A stretch of 64,000 nt of DNA. Source: Sulfuritalea hydrogenivorans sk43H. Lineage in GTDB: Bacteria > Pseudomonadota > Gammaproteobacteria > Burkholderiales > Rhodocyclaceae. The notes beneath the pieces were generated by a model. That model had not been told where the DNA came from and did no database searches. It was given only the letters and a program-made list of their open reading frames with translations. The translations under genes and the position numbers were made by a program. The stretch is taken from positions 3,348,001-3,412,000 of the forward strand of contig NZ_AP012547.1 in assembly GCF_000828635.1 (NCBI RefSeq), given 5' to 3'. Below are positions 40,343 through 49,972 of this stretch, piece by piece. Position 1 is the first letter of the stretch; every line of letters starts with the position of its first letter.

Positions 40343-41755
40343 TCACCATTTCACGCGCACCCCATACTCCAGCACCGACGTGCCGCCTGCGGGAATCGCC
40401 ACGTTCCACGACGCGACCCGCGCCGATTCCTTGGTGTGCTTCTGCGATTCCTGCACCATCTCCCAGTCGCCGGGCATCGGTTCCTGAACCTTCACCGTGA
40501 CGGCTTCGTCCTTGGCGTTGCGCAGTTCGATGCGCCATGAGGACTCGCTGACGTTGTCGGCGATCTTGCGGTAGTGGGTCTGCTTGCGTTCGGCGGTGAT
40601 GTCGAAGGCTTCGCCCAGCCGCAGCTTCAGTTTCTCGTTCTTCGCCGTGTGCGAAATGCGGTCCTCGCCGACGAACTGCGCAGCGCCCTTGCTGTCCCGC
40701 GCATAGACGCGCACGATGCCGGCCGGCAACGGCTTGCCCAACTGCCCGCCCTTGTTCTCGAATTCCAGGAAGACCGCCGGCTTCAACTTCTGGCCGATCT
40801 GGTTGTAACGGTCGCGGTAGTACCAGTCGTTGCCGGCCAGCAGGTATTCGCGGCCCACCGGCACGGCGCTGGCCGAAAGCAGGGCGAGCTGCTTGGTCTG
40901 GTTGTCGGCGATGGACGTCGGCCGCTCGAAGCTGTAGAGGTGGTAATCCATCAGCGCTTCCTGCGTCGCTTCCATCGATTTCGCGCGCGGTGCGGAAGCC
41001 GGCATCGCATAGGCCATTTGCGGCGCGGGCGGGCGCACGCGATTGACGGTGCCGGCGACCAGTTGCAAGGTCGCGTTGTCGAAACCGGCGCCGCTGCGGT
41101 TGGTCAGCGTCACCCAGCCGTTGAGGTCGAGCTGCTTGCCGTCGGCGGAGAGGTTGGCGACGTAATCCGCCTTCCAGGACAAACCGCCGGTGAGGTAGGA
41201 CAGTTCCACCGCCTGCTTGCCGCCCGCTGCGTCGAGCAGGATCGAGAGCGTCGGCCGGTCGCGCAGGTTGGGCGGCACGCTGTCGAAGGCCAGCCGCCCC
41301 GGCACGCCGGTTTCGATGCGGTCGGCGAAGCGCAGCACCGTGCCCTGCCCGGCGGCGAGCACCGTGGCGCGCTCGCGCCGCTCGCCGTCGGTGGTCGGAT
41401 GCGGCCGGATCACGGTGACTTCGCGGCCGACGTATTTTTCCAGCAGCTTCTGCGGCGTCAGCAGGTCGAAATCGAAGTTCTGCTCGATCAGGCTCAGCGG
41501 CTGTCCGCTCGCCGCGCGCAGCAAGGCGGTCTCGGGGCGCATCTGCGCCGCCACTTCGCGCAGGGACAAGCGCGTAAGGCCTTTCGGCAGATCCACTTTC
41601 CGGCGTTCCTTGACCAGCGCCAGATCGTCGTTGTACACGGTGACCGCGACGGCTTCGCGATCGGATGCGGAGGACGTGACGTCGCGCACCGGTTCGCCGG
41701 CCCGGACCATGCCGGCGGCAAGGAATATTCCGACCATCGCTGCGCTTCGGTGCAT
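40343..41755 (-). CDS. Exported DUF4139 domain protein
   Basis: A 470-residue protein with an N-terminal signal sequence, then a DUF4140-like N-domain (AVTVYNDDLALVKERRKVDLPKG) and DUF4139 (ELSYLTGGLSWKADYVANLS through VLEYGVRVKW). The start is fixed by GGAGAGAAC upstream. The family is periplasmic or exported and of unproven function. Confidence 0.85.
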   Translation of the reverse strand: MHRSAAMVGIFLAAGMVRAGEPVRDVTSSASDREAVAVTVYNDDLALVKERRKVDLPKGLTRLSLREVAAQMRPETALLRAASGQPLSLIEQNFDFDLLTPQKLLEKYVGREVTVIRPHPTTDGERRERATVLAAGQGTVLRFADRIETGVPGRLAFDSVPPNLRDRPTLSILLDAAGGKQAVELSYLTGGLSWKADYVANLSADGKQLDLNGWVTLTNRSGAGFDNATLQLVAGTVNRVRPPAPQMAYAMPASAPRAKSMEATQEALMDYHLYSFERPTSIADNQTKQLALLSASAVPVGREYLLAGNDWYYRDRYNQIGQKLKPAVFLEFENKGGQLGKPLPAGIVRVYARDSKGAAQFVGEDRISHTAKNEKLKLRLGEAFDITAERKQTHYRKIADNVSESSWRIELRNAKDEAVTVKVQEPMPGDWEMVQESQKHTKESARVASWNVAIPAGGTSVLEYGVRVKW

Positions 41756-41843
41756 GGCGTTCTCTCCATCGGGCAATGGCACAACGATAGCATGCCGGCG
41801 GCGGTATCATTGCGCCCGACTACCCACCTCCAAGGACACTCTC

Positions 41844-42428
41844 ATGAACAAGTTGCTCGCCATGCTGCTGCTGGCCATTTCGCTACCCGCGCTCGCCGCG
41901 CTCGAAGTCGGCGATGTCAAGTTCGACGATACCGCAAAAGTCGGCGCTGGCGACACGGTGATCAATGGCGCCGGCATGCGCAAGGTGCTGTTCATCAAGG
42001 GCTATGCGATGGCCCTCTACCTGCCGCAGAAAGTCGCGACGACGGCCGAGGCGCTGACCGCCAAAGGCGCCCGGCGCATCCGCCTGGTGCTGCTGCGCGA
42101 CGCCTCGGGCGAGACCTTCGCCGACGCCCTGGCGAGCGGCATCCAGAAGAACCACGGCGAGCAGGAAATCCTTGCGCTGAACTCCCGCATCGAAGCCTTC
42201 AAGGCGACCATGCTCGGCGTCGGCACGGTGGCCAAGGGCGCGGCCGTTCATCTCGACTGGCTGCCCGAGGTCGGCGGCGGCGTGACGCGCCTGACGATCG
42301 ACGGCGCGAAGAAAGGCGAGGATGTGGCCGGCGAAGACTTCTATCGTGCCTTGCTGAAAATCTGGCTCGGCGACAAGCCGATCCAGGACGACCTCAAGCA
42401 GCATCTGCTGGGCAAGGCGGCCAACTGA
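41844..42428 (+). CDS. Chalcone isomerase-like periplasmic protein
   Basis: A 194-residue protein with a clear signal peptide (LLAMLLLAISLPALA). A chalcone isomerase-like domain follows: INGAGMRKVLFIKGYAMALYLPQK, ending YRALLKIWLGDKPIQDDLKQHLLG. The bacterial family lacks known flavonoid activity and may bind fatty acids. An AAGGA site precedes the ATG. Its stop overlaps the CoA-transferase start by one base. A motif copy encodes VGAGDTV just before NGAG. Confidence 0.85.
   Translation: MNKLLAMLLLAISLPALAALEVGDVKFDDTAKVGAGDTVINGAGMRKVLFIKGYAMALYLPQKVATTAEALTAKGARRIRLVLLRDASGETFADALASGIQKNHGEQEILALNSRIEAFKATMLGVGTVAKGAAVHLDWLPEVGGGVTRLTIDGAKKGEDVAGEDFYRALLKIWLGDKPIQDDLKQHLLGKAAN
41937..41960 (+). 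repeat. Dispersed 24-bp motif, copy 12
   Basis: Sense within the chalcone isomerase-like gene; encodes VGAGDTV. Confidence 0.8.
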
Positions 42429-43669
42429 TGGGAACTCCGGGCGGAGCCCTGAACCACATCCGGGTGCTCGACTTGTCGCGCGTGCTTGCCGGGCCCTGGG
42501 CCTCGCAATTGCTGGGCGACCTCGGCGCCGACGTGACCAAGGTCGAACGACCCGGCGAGAACGGCAAGGGCGGCGACGACACGCGCGGCTGGGGGCCGCC
42601 GTGGCTGGCCGACGGCGCGGGCACGCCGACGACGGATGCCGCCTACTTCCTGTGCACCAACCGCAACAAGCGCTCGCTGACCGTGGACATCACGCGCCCC
42701 GAAGGGCAGGCCATCGTGACGGAGCTGGCAGCGCAATCCGACGTGGTGCTGGAAAATTTCAAGGTCGGCGGGCTCGCCGCCTACGGCCTCGACTACGCGA
42801 GTTTGTCCGCGCTCAACCCGAAGCTGGTGTATTGCTCGATCACCGGCTTCGGCCAGGACGGCCCGTATGCCGCACGCGCCGGCTACGACTTCCTGATCCA
42901 GGGCATGGGCGGCCTGATGAGCGTCACCGGCCGCGCCGACGACGAGGAAGGTGCCGGCCCGCAGAAGGTCGGCGTCGCGCTGACCGACATCCTCACCGGC
43001 CTCTACGCCAGCAATGCCATCCTCGCCGCGCTGGCGCACCGCGAGAAAACCGGCCAGGGCCAGCACATCGACCTTGCGCTGCTCGATGTGCAGGTCGCCT
43101 GCCTGGCCAACCAGGCGATGAATTATCTTGTGTCGGGCAAGGCGCCGCGCCGCATGGGCAACGGCCATCCCAACATCGTGCCCTACCAGGACTTTCCCAC
43201 CGCCGACGGCGACATGATCCTCGCCATCGGCAACGACGGCCAGTTCGCGCGCTTCTGCGCCATTGCCGGCCATGCCGAATGGAGCGGCGACGAGCGCTTC
43301 GCCACCAACGCGGCGCGGGTCAAAAATCGCGCCGTCCTGCTGCCGCTGCTGCGCCAGGCCACGGTGATGAAGACCACAGCCGACTGGATCGCCCTGCTGG
43401 AAAACGCCGCCGTGCCCTGCGGCCCGATCAACGACCTGGCCGGCGTGTTCGCCGATCCGCAAGTACGGCATCGCGGCCTGCGCGTGGATATGCCGCATGC
43501 CGCCGGCGGCACGGCGCCGCAGGTAGGCAACCCGATCCGCTTTTCCGCGACGCCGATCGACTACCGGCTGGCGCCGCCGCTGCTGGGTCAGGACACCGAT
43601 GCCGTGCTGCGCGAACTCGGACGAACCTCGGCCGAGATCGATGCGCTGCGTGCGGCGGGGGTGGTTTGA
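42428..43669 (+). CDS. CaiB/BaiF-type class III CoA-transferase
   Basis: A 413-residue protein. It opens LNHIRVLDLSRVLAGPWASQLLGDLGADVTKVE and has NKRSLTVDI and YCSITGFGQDGPYA. The catalytic Asp lies in IDLALLDVQVACL. It moves CoA between a CoA thioester and a carboxylic acid. The start overlaps the upstream stop (TGATG). The substrate cannot be deduced. Confidence 0.92.
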   Translation: MGTPGGALNHIRVLDLSRVLAGPWASQLLGDLGADVTKVERPGENGKGGDDTRGWGPPWLADGAGTPTTDAAYFLCTNRNKRSLTVDITRPEGQAIVTELAAQSDVVLENFKVGGLAAYGLDYASLSALNPKLVYCSITGFGQDGPYAARAGYDFLIQGMGGLMSVTGRADDEEGAGPQKVGVALTDILTGLYASNAILAALAHREKTGQGQHIDLALLDVQVACLANQAMNYLVSGKAPRRMGNGHPNIVPYQDFPTADGDMILAIGNDGQFARFCAIAGHAEWSGDERFATNAARVKNRAVLLPLLRQATVMKTTADWIALLENAAVPCGPINDLAGVFADPQVRHRGLRVDMPHAAGGTAPQVGNPIRFSATPIDYRLAPPLLGQDTDAVLRELGRTSAEIDALRAAGVV

Positions 43670-43697
43670 CGAATCCTGACCGGCCCGCGCCGCGGCG

Positions 43698-45098
43698 TCA
43701 GAGAATCGGCTTCGTCGCGGTGGCGTCGCCGCCGAATCGCCGGGTTGCCGTGATGTCCTCATACATGCCCAGCACGCCGATGATCTCGTTCTGCTGGTTT
43801 TTCAGCGGAACCTTCGACATGCGCAACCATTGCACGTCGCCCCGCGGCGTGGTCTGCGCCTGCTCGAAGGACAGCTTGGCGTAGCCGGATTCCATGACGT
43901 CGCGGTCGTCGGCATGATATGAGCGCGCCTGGTCCGACCAGGCCATCTGATAGTCGTCCTTGCCGATCACTTCCTTCGGATGCCGCATCCCGGCATCCCT
44001 GGCAAATGCCTCGTTGCAGCCGAGATACTTGTAGTTGCGATCCTTCCAGAACACCCGCAAGGGCACGGTGTCGATGACGGCCCGGAACAGGTTCCGCGAT
44101 TCGGCAACCTCCGCTTCCACCGCCTTGCGCTCGGTGATGTCACGGGCATAGCCGACCATGCCGACCACCTTGCCATCGACCATCACGGGCGACTTGCTGG
44201 TCTCGCACCAGCGCCAGCGACCACCCATTTCGATCAGTTCCTCGACCGGTTTGGCGGCACTGCTGGAAAACACGGTCAGGTCGTCCTGGCGGTATTTCCC
44301 CGCCAGATTGAGGGCGGCGATATCCAGATCGGTCTTGCCCACCACGGTTTCGGCGGAAGGCCAGCCAAAGCCGTCGAGGAAGGCCTGGTTCACCGCAAGG
44401 TAGCGGCCCTCCTCGTCCTTCAGCCAGACCATGAACGGAAAATTGTCCAGCAGCGCACGCTGGTAGTTCTCGCGCTTTTCGATGGCCTTCAGGTGCCGCG
44501 TGTTCTCGTCGTTCAACCGGCATTCCTCGGCGTAGCGCCGACGGAACACGTTCAGGAGATATATCGTCATGGCAGTGCTGATGGCGAGGACGATCGCGTG
44601 CGCCACCGCCACCATGCCGGAGGTGGCTGGCCTGATCCCGCCGACGAAACCGGCCTGCTCGCCCATCACCATCAGGATCACGGCTATCGTGCTGGCGATC
44701 AGCACCGCCACCGCATAGCGAACGCCCAGCATCCATCCCGCAAAGATCAATATGATGGGATAGGCGATGAGGATCGGGCCGCGCACGCCTTCGCCATTGG
44801 CGGCGATCAGCGTGACCAGCAGCCATCCGCCGATCGCCAGCAGGCGCACCGTCGGCACCACGCCCCGATAATGCAGCACCGCCTGCGCCGCGAGGCAGAG
44901 GCCCACCAGCAAGGCGACGCTGTAAACGCGCTCCTGGAATCCCTGCGGCGCGGCCAGCAGCATGGCGATATACACCAGCGCCCCGACCAGGATCACCCAG
45001 ATGGCGTGGCTCAGCAACGGATTGTCTTCGACGATCAGCTCCGGATAATCGTCTATCGGCACTCTTGAATCCGAGAGGGGATTTCGGTTCATGGCCAT
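43698..45098 (-). CDS. Membrane PAS-PAS sensor without an output domain
   Basis: A 466-residue protein. About six TM helices (30-190) are followed by a short linker and two PAS/PAC domains (about 210-335 and 340-455; VGYARDITERKAVEAEV and GVLGMYEDITATRRFGG). The chain ends right after the second PAC, where a kinase, GGDEF or MCP domain normally follows. No remnant of an output domain is visible in the 28 bp before the convergent CoA-transferase. It may act through a partner or be truncated. It is divergent from the REC-DUF3369-EAL gene, a possible partner. Confidence 0.82.
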   Translation of the reverse strand: MAMNRNPLSDSRVPIDDYPELIVEDNPLLSHAIWVILVGALVYIAMLLAAPQGFQERVYSVALLVGLCLAAQAVLHYRGVVPTVRLLAIGGWLLVTLIAANGEGVRGPILIAYPIILIFAGWMLGVRYAVAVLIASTIAVILMVMGEQAGFVGGIRPATSGMVAVAHAIVLAISTAMTIYLLNVFRRRYAEECRLNDENTRHLKAIEKRENYQRALLDNFPFMVWLKDEEGRYLAVNQAFLDGFGWPSAETVVGKTDLDIAALNLAGKYRQDDLTVFSSSAAKPVEELIEMGGRWRWCETSKSPVMVDGKVVGMVGYARDITERKAVEAEVAESRNLFRAVIDTVPLRVFWKDRNYKYLGCNEAFARDAGMRHPKEVIGKDDYQMAWSDQARSYHADDRDVMESGYAKLSFEQAQTTPRGDVQWLRMSKVPLKNQQNEIIGVLGMYEDITATRRFGGDATATKPIL

Positions 45099-45319
45099 GG
45101 CGTCACGCCGCTGATTGGACTGCGTTCGAAGGAATAGGATTCATTCAAGTCCGCGCTTGATACTACGCCGGCCGCGATGCGAGTGTCAATCGCGGTTGCC
45201 GCCGGAAAGGCGCCGCCGGAGCCAAGGCGACCCGCCACGCAACGCATTGCCGATCGGGCTTTGGCGTACAATGGCCACTAACTAAGGTAATAGACCCACA
45301 GCCGCGGCAAGGAGGTCGC

Positions 45320-47536
45320 GTGAGCGACGATGGCGACGACGAATTACGATTCATCAGCGAAGACGACGGTGACGACGCGGCATCTCCGCCGACGGCGCGC
45401 AGTTGGAGGGTACTGCTGGTCGACGATGACGCGGATGTGCATCTGGCAACGGTGTATGCGCTGGGCGGGACAACGGTTCTCGGGCGCCGCTTGCAGTTTC
45501 TGCACGCCCACTCGGCCGCCGAGGCGATGGATCTGGTGCGGCGGGATGGCGATATTGCCGCGGCCCTCATCGATGTGGTCATGGAGAGCAACGACGCCGG
45601 CCTGCGCCTGGTGAAATTCATCCGCGAGGAAGCCGGACTGCTCGACACGCGCATCGTCCTGCGCACCGGCCAGCCGGGTTACGCGCCGGAAGACGAGGCG
45701 GTGCGCGACTACGACATCAACGACTACAAGACCAAGTCGGAACTCACCGCCGGCAGGCTGTATACGACGCTGACCTCCGCCCTGCGCTCGTATTCCCAGA
45801 TACGCACGATCAACGCCAACCGGCGCGGCCTGGCGATGATCGTGCGCGCCAGCGCCGAATTGATGACGGTGCTGGACATCGGGGAGTTCGCCGCATGCGC
45901 GATTTTCCAGGTCGCCACCCTGCTCAACCTGCCGGTCGAAGGCATGGTCTGCGCACGCGATGCCGGGTCCGGCGGCGGCTTCCGCGTTGCCGCGGGAGTC
46001 GGGCGCTTCGCCCGGCATCAGGGGGAGGCGCTGGATGCGCTTGCCGACGCGAATCTTCGCGGCAGGATTGAGGAGGTCGCAAGCAGGCGGCAAAACGCAT
46101 TTCCCGCCGACTGTGCCTTGCTGTTCGTCAGCTCCAGCCTCGGCCGCGACCTGGTGATTTTCATCGAGACGCCGACACCCCTTGAAGACAACGAACGCCA
46201 GCTGGTGGAGGTCTTCTGCACCAACATCGCCGTCTGCCTGGACAACGTCACGCTGGTTGCGCGCCTGCAGGACCACGCCTATTTCGATCCGCTTTCGCGC
46301 CTGCCCAACCGAACCCATTTCATCGAGAAGATCAAGGAAGTCTTTGCCTTGGGCGAGGCTGCGGCGCTGACCCTGGCCGTGGTCGATATCGACCATTTCG
46401 CCGAAGCCAACGATGCCTTCGGCTACCACTACGGCGACCGGCTGCTGCACGCGATTTCGGTTCGCCTCAACGCGGCGGTGGGGCCGAACGTGGTGCTTGC
46501 CCGGATCGCGGGCGACGCCTTCGGCCTGCTGGGCGACGACGAGATCGTCAACCCGACCTTCCTCGGCGAATTGTTCCGCACGGACTTTATGGTCGACGGC
46601 AACCCGCACACCGTATCGGCCACCTTCGGCCTGGCGCGCCTGTCCGAAGTCGACTCGGTGAATTACGCGATGCAGGACGCCAACATTGCGCTGAAGCGGG
46701 CCAAGCTGGAGCACCGTGGGCACTACTGCTATTACACACGCAGCATGGGCGGCGAAATGCGCGCGCGCGTGCGCCTGATGCAGGACCTGCGCCAGGCCCT
46801 GGGCGGCGGCAGCCTCTACCTGCTGTTCCAGCCCCAGATCAGCCTCGGCGACGGACAGCCGGTAGGCGCCGAAGCCCTGTTGCGCTGGCTCACCGAAAGC
46901 GGCCAGCTGGTGCCGCCCGATCAGTTCATTCCGCTTGCGGAAGATTCGGGGCTTATTGTCGCCATCGGCGACTGGGTTCTGCGCGGCGCCTGCCAGCAAC
47001 TCGTCGCACTGAAGAATGCCGGGGTCGGCCAGTTCCGCATGGCGGTCAATGTGTCGGTGGTGCAGTTCCGCCATCCCGACTTCATCGGCATGCTGGAGCG
47101 CGTGATTGCCGAAACCGGGGTCGACCCGGCCAATGTCGAGCTGGAAATCACCGAATCGGTGGCCATGCTCGACCCCGAGCGCATCGTCACGCTGCTCAAC
47201 CGGATCAAGGAGTTCGGTTTCACCGTGGCGATCGACGACTTCGGCACCGGCTTTTCCTCGCTGGCCTACCTGCAGCGGCTGCCGGTGGACCGGCTGAAGA
47301 TCGATCGCGGCTTCGTCGGCCGCATCGCCTTCGAAGGCGAGGGAAAGAACATCGCCGAGATGATCATCGACCTCGGGCGCAACCTCGGCATGGGCGTGAT
47401 TGCCGAAGGCGTCGAGGATGCGGCGCAGGCGGACTACCTGCGCGCGCGCGGCTGCCACGAAGCGCAGGGCTTCCTCTATGCCCGTCCGCTCGACGCCGGT
47501 ACCTTGCTGGAATGGCTGAGGGAACGCGGCGGCTGA
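45320..47536 (+). CDS. Response regulator with DUF3369, degenerate GGDEF and EAL domains
   Basis: A 738-residue protein. A receiver domain (about 28-150, WRVLLVDDDADVHLATVYAL) is followed by DUF3369 (about 165-320), GGDEF (about 325-475) and EAL (about 480-735). The GGDEF signature is degenerate (RIAGDAFGLLG). The EAL site is intact (GAEALLRW, ELEITES, AIDDFGTGFSSLAYL, KIDRGFV), so the protein should be a c-di-GMP phosphodiesterase. GTG start with a strong AAGGAGG. Divergent from the PAS sensor. Confidence 0.92.
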   Translation: MSDDGDDELRFISEDDGDDAASPPTARSWRVLLVDDDADVHLATVYALGGTTVLGRRLQFLHAHSAAEAMDLVRRDGDIAAALIDVVMESNDAGLRLVKFIREEAGLLDTRIVLRTGQPGYAPEDEAVRDYDINDYKTKSELTAGRLYTTLTSALRSYSQIRTINANRRGLAMIVRASAELMTVLDIGEFAACAIFQVATLLNLPVEGMVCARDAGSGGGFRVAAGVGRFARHQGEALDALADANLRGRIEEVASRRQNAFPADCALLFVSSSLGRDLVIFIETPTPLEDNERQLVEVFCTNIAVCLDNVTLVARLQDHAYFDPLSRLPNRTHFIEKIKEVFALGEAAALTLAVVDIDHFAEANDAFGYHYGDRLLHAISVRLNAAVGPNVVLARIAGDAFGLLGDDEIVNPTFLGELFRTDFMVDGNPHTVSATFGLARLSEVDSVNYAMQDANIALKRAKLEHRGHYCYYTRSMGGEMRARVRLMQDLRQALGGGSLYLLFQPQISLGDGQPVGAEALLRWLTESGQLVPPDQFIPLAEDSGLIVAIGDWVLRGACQQLVALKNAGVGQFRMAVNVSVVQFRHPDFIGMLERVIAETGVDPANVELEITESVAMLDPERIVTLLNRIKEFGFTVAIDDFGTGFSSLAYLQRLPVDRLKIDRGFVGRIAFEGEGKNIAEMIIDLGRNLGMGVIAEGVEDAAQADYLRARGCHEAQGFLYARPLDAGTLLEWLRERGG

Positions 47537-47543
47537 AGAACCC

Positions 47544-49748
47544 TCAGGATTCGAGAACGCGCAGCTCGGCGTTGGTGTAGCGCAGCCGGCTGGCCAGCAC
47601 GCTGGCGATGCCTTCCATGAGCTTCAGTCCGATCTTCTTGTGGTCTTCGGAGAACTTGTCGAAGGCGCGGCGCGACAGTACATAGAGTTCGGTATCGACG
47701 AAAGCCACGGCATTCGCCGAGCGCACCTCGCCGTCGAGGAAGGCCATTTCGCCGAAGAAGGCGCCGCGGCCGAAGGTGCCGAGGTGGTGCGACATGCGGT
47801 CGGACAGCGGCAGGACGATGCGCACCGCGCCACGCCGGATCAGGAACAGTTCGTCGCCGGCATCGCCGCGAGAAAATATGGCCTCGCCGGCCTTGACGCT
47901 GCGTTTCTCCATGCACTGTTCGAGCTCGGCCAGGGTCTGCTCCTTGCGTCCGGCGAACAGCTCCACTTCATGCAGTTCCAGCGCGGTTTCCTCGTCGCGC
48001 GACAGCGCGGCTTCATGGATGATGCGATCCTCGACCCATTCCAGCGCGTCGTCCAGCTCCGGAAACACGCGCACCGGGCTGTCCGAACGGATCAGGCCGA
48101 CCTGGTCGAAATACTGCTGCAGGTCGCGGCCCGACGGCAGGTTGGGCGGGATCTGGCTGAAAATCAGGAAGCCGTGGCGCTCGGCCAGCATGTCCTTGAC
48201 CTGTTCCAGCAGATGCGCCGCGGTGACATCCACGGTCTGGATGCGACGCATGTCGAGGATCAGGAAATCGCGCGTCTTCAGGTCCTGCTCCAGGCTGCGA
48301 TAGAGCTGGTCCGCCGTGCCGAAGAACAGGCTGCCCTGCAATTCGATGATGGCCGCGCGGCTGCCGTGGGCCGTGAGGATTTCCATTTCCTCGTGGGTAC
48401 GCACGCGCTTGGAAAAGGTCTCGTTGCCGAGCAGCTTGCGGCGGATGATCGAGCCGCCGATCTGCTCGCGGATGAACAGCACCACGGCGAGCACGATGCC
48501 GACGCCCGAGGCCGCGATCAGGCTGACCGTCAGCGCGGTGACCACCACGGCCGCGATCACGCCGAAATCGAGGATGGTCGAGCGCTGCTTGAGATAGCCA
48601 AAGCTGTGGCGGTCGATCATGCGCGCGCCGACCACGATCAGGATCGCCGCCAGCGCCGGTACCGGCACCCAGGAGATCAGCGCGCCGAGCAGCAGAAAGG
48701 CCACCAGCGCCAGGACGCCCTCGATGAAACCCGAGTAGCGGGTCAGCGCGCCGCTCGACATGTTCACCAGCGTCGCGCCCATGGTGCCGGCGCCGGGCAT
48801 GCCGCCGACGACGGCCGAGGTGATGTTGCCCAGGCCCTGGCCGATCAGTTCGCGGTTCGAATCGTGGCGCGAACGGGTCAGCGCGTCGAGCACGACACAG
48901 GTCTTCAGCGTGTCGATCGAGAGCAGCACCGCCAGGGTCAGCGCCGGCATGAGCAGCACCGCGAGATCCGCCATGCCGAGCTGGCCTGCGCCTGTCCAGC
49001 GGCCGGCCATGGCGTCAACAAAGCCGCCGCCCGCGCCACCCGAGCCACCCAGGGGACCGATCACCAGCGGATTGCGCGGGTCGAGCAGCGCCGCATCAAA
49101 CAAGGCCAGGCCGAAGTAGCACAGCACGCCGGCCAGGAGCGCCAGGATCGCCGCCGGCACGCGCTGGGTGAGGCGCGGCGCGAACAGCATGGCGAGCATC
49201 GTCGCCGCGCCGACCGCCATGCCCTGCCAGACCCACAGCGCCGGGCTCGCCAGGGCGTGCCCCAGATGCGTGCCGGCGGGCGCGCCGAGAAACTTCGGCA
49301 CCTGGCCGGAAATGATGTAAAGGCCGACACCGGACAGATAGCCGCTGACCACCGGATAGGGCATGTACTTGATCAGCCGGCCGAGGCCGATGCTGCCGAA
49401 GATCACCTGCAGCACTCCCGCCGTCAGTCCCAGCGCGGCCAGCAGCACGGCCACCGCGGCGGCATCCACGCCCTGCTGGATGCGCTCGATCGCGAACGCG
49501 GTCAGCACGGCCGCCGCCGGAGCGCAGGGAGCGGAGATGAGCCGGTTGGTGCCGCCCATCGACGACGCAACCAGCCCCATCGCCGTCGCGCCGAGAATTC
49601 CGGCCAAGGCCCCGTAGGCGGCATAGGAGCCGCCGAGTGACGCATAGATGGTGACGCCGAACGCAATCGCCGAAGGCAGCGCCACCAGCATCGCCGCAAG
49701 GCCGCCCCAAAAATCGCCGGCCAGGTTTTCCAGTTTGGGCAGTTTCAT
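47544..49748 (-). CDS. SulP/SLC26 anion transporter fused to STAS and cyclic nucleotide-binding domains
   Basis: A 734-residue protein. A transmembrane SulP core (about 10-400, with LPSAIAFGVTIYASLG and GGMPGAGTMGATLVNMSSGA) is followed by STAS (about 435-550, AAIIELQGSLFFGTADQL) and a C-terminal cNMP-binding domain (about 600-725, KAGEAIFSRGDAGDELFLIRRGAVRI and GRGAFFGEMAFLDGEVRSANA). It probably moves sulfate, bicarbonate or dicarboxylate, gated by a nucleotide ligand. The cNMP pocket has GEMAF but no clear Arg at the usual PRSA position (VRSA), so the ligand is uncertain. Confidence 0.9.
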   Translation of the reverse strand: MKLPKLENLAGDFWGGLAAMLVALPSAIAFGVTIYASLGGSYAAYGALAGILGATAMGLVASSMGGTNRLISAPCAPAAAVLTAFAIERIQQGVDAAAVAVLLAALGLTAGVLQVIFGSIGLGRLIKYMPYPVVSGYLSGVGLYIISGQVPKFLGAPAGTHLGHALASPALWVWQGMAVGAATMLAMLFAPRLTQRVPAAILALLAGVLCYFGLALFDAALLDPRNPLVIGPLGGSGGAGGGFVDAMAGRWTGAGQLGMADLAVLLMPALTLAVLLSIDTLKTCVVLDALTRSRHDSNRELIGQGLGNITSAVVGGMPGAGTMGATLVNMSSGALTRYSGFIEGVLALVAFLLLGALISWVPVPALAAILIVVGARMIDRHSFGYLKQRSTILDFGVIAAVVVTALTVSLIAASGVGIVLAVVLFIREQIGGSIIRRKLLGNETFSKRVRTHEEMEILTAHGSRAAIIELQGSLFFGTADQLYRSLEQDLKTRDFLILDMRRIQTVDVTAAHLLEQVKDMLAERHGFLIFSQIPPNLPSGRDLQQYFDQVGLIRSDSPVRVFPELDDALEWVEDRIIHEAALSRDEETALELHEVELFAGRKEQTLAELEQCMEKRSVKAGEAIFSRGDAGDELFLIRRGAVRIVLPLSDRMSHHLGTFGRGAFFGEMAFLDGEVRSANAVAFVDTELYVLSRRAFDKFSEDHKKIGLKLMEGIASVLASRLRYTNAELRVLES

Positions 49749-49972
49749 TTTCTTTCCCGCTAACGCTCATGGCACCAAGCGCCACCCGTTGTCAGCCCTT
49801 GCCGGCAGTCTACCCCCGTTCCAGATCGCTGCGTTGCCCACGTGTGATGGAACGTCCGGACTTCGAAAAGCGATACAGGCACTGCGCCGAAAAATTGCCG
49901 TCCTGACTCGCGAGGCCGGAGTGTTGTAAGCTTCACTCCACAATTCAAACCAGCACCCCGGAGGAGACACCC

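Noticed and set aside
42255-42280. Motif-like GAGGTCGGCGGCGGCG in the chalcone isomerase-like gene
   Set aside because: Five or more mismatches, including the invariant A at base 3; probably ordinary GC-rich coding sequence.
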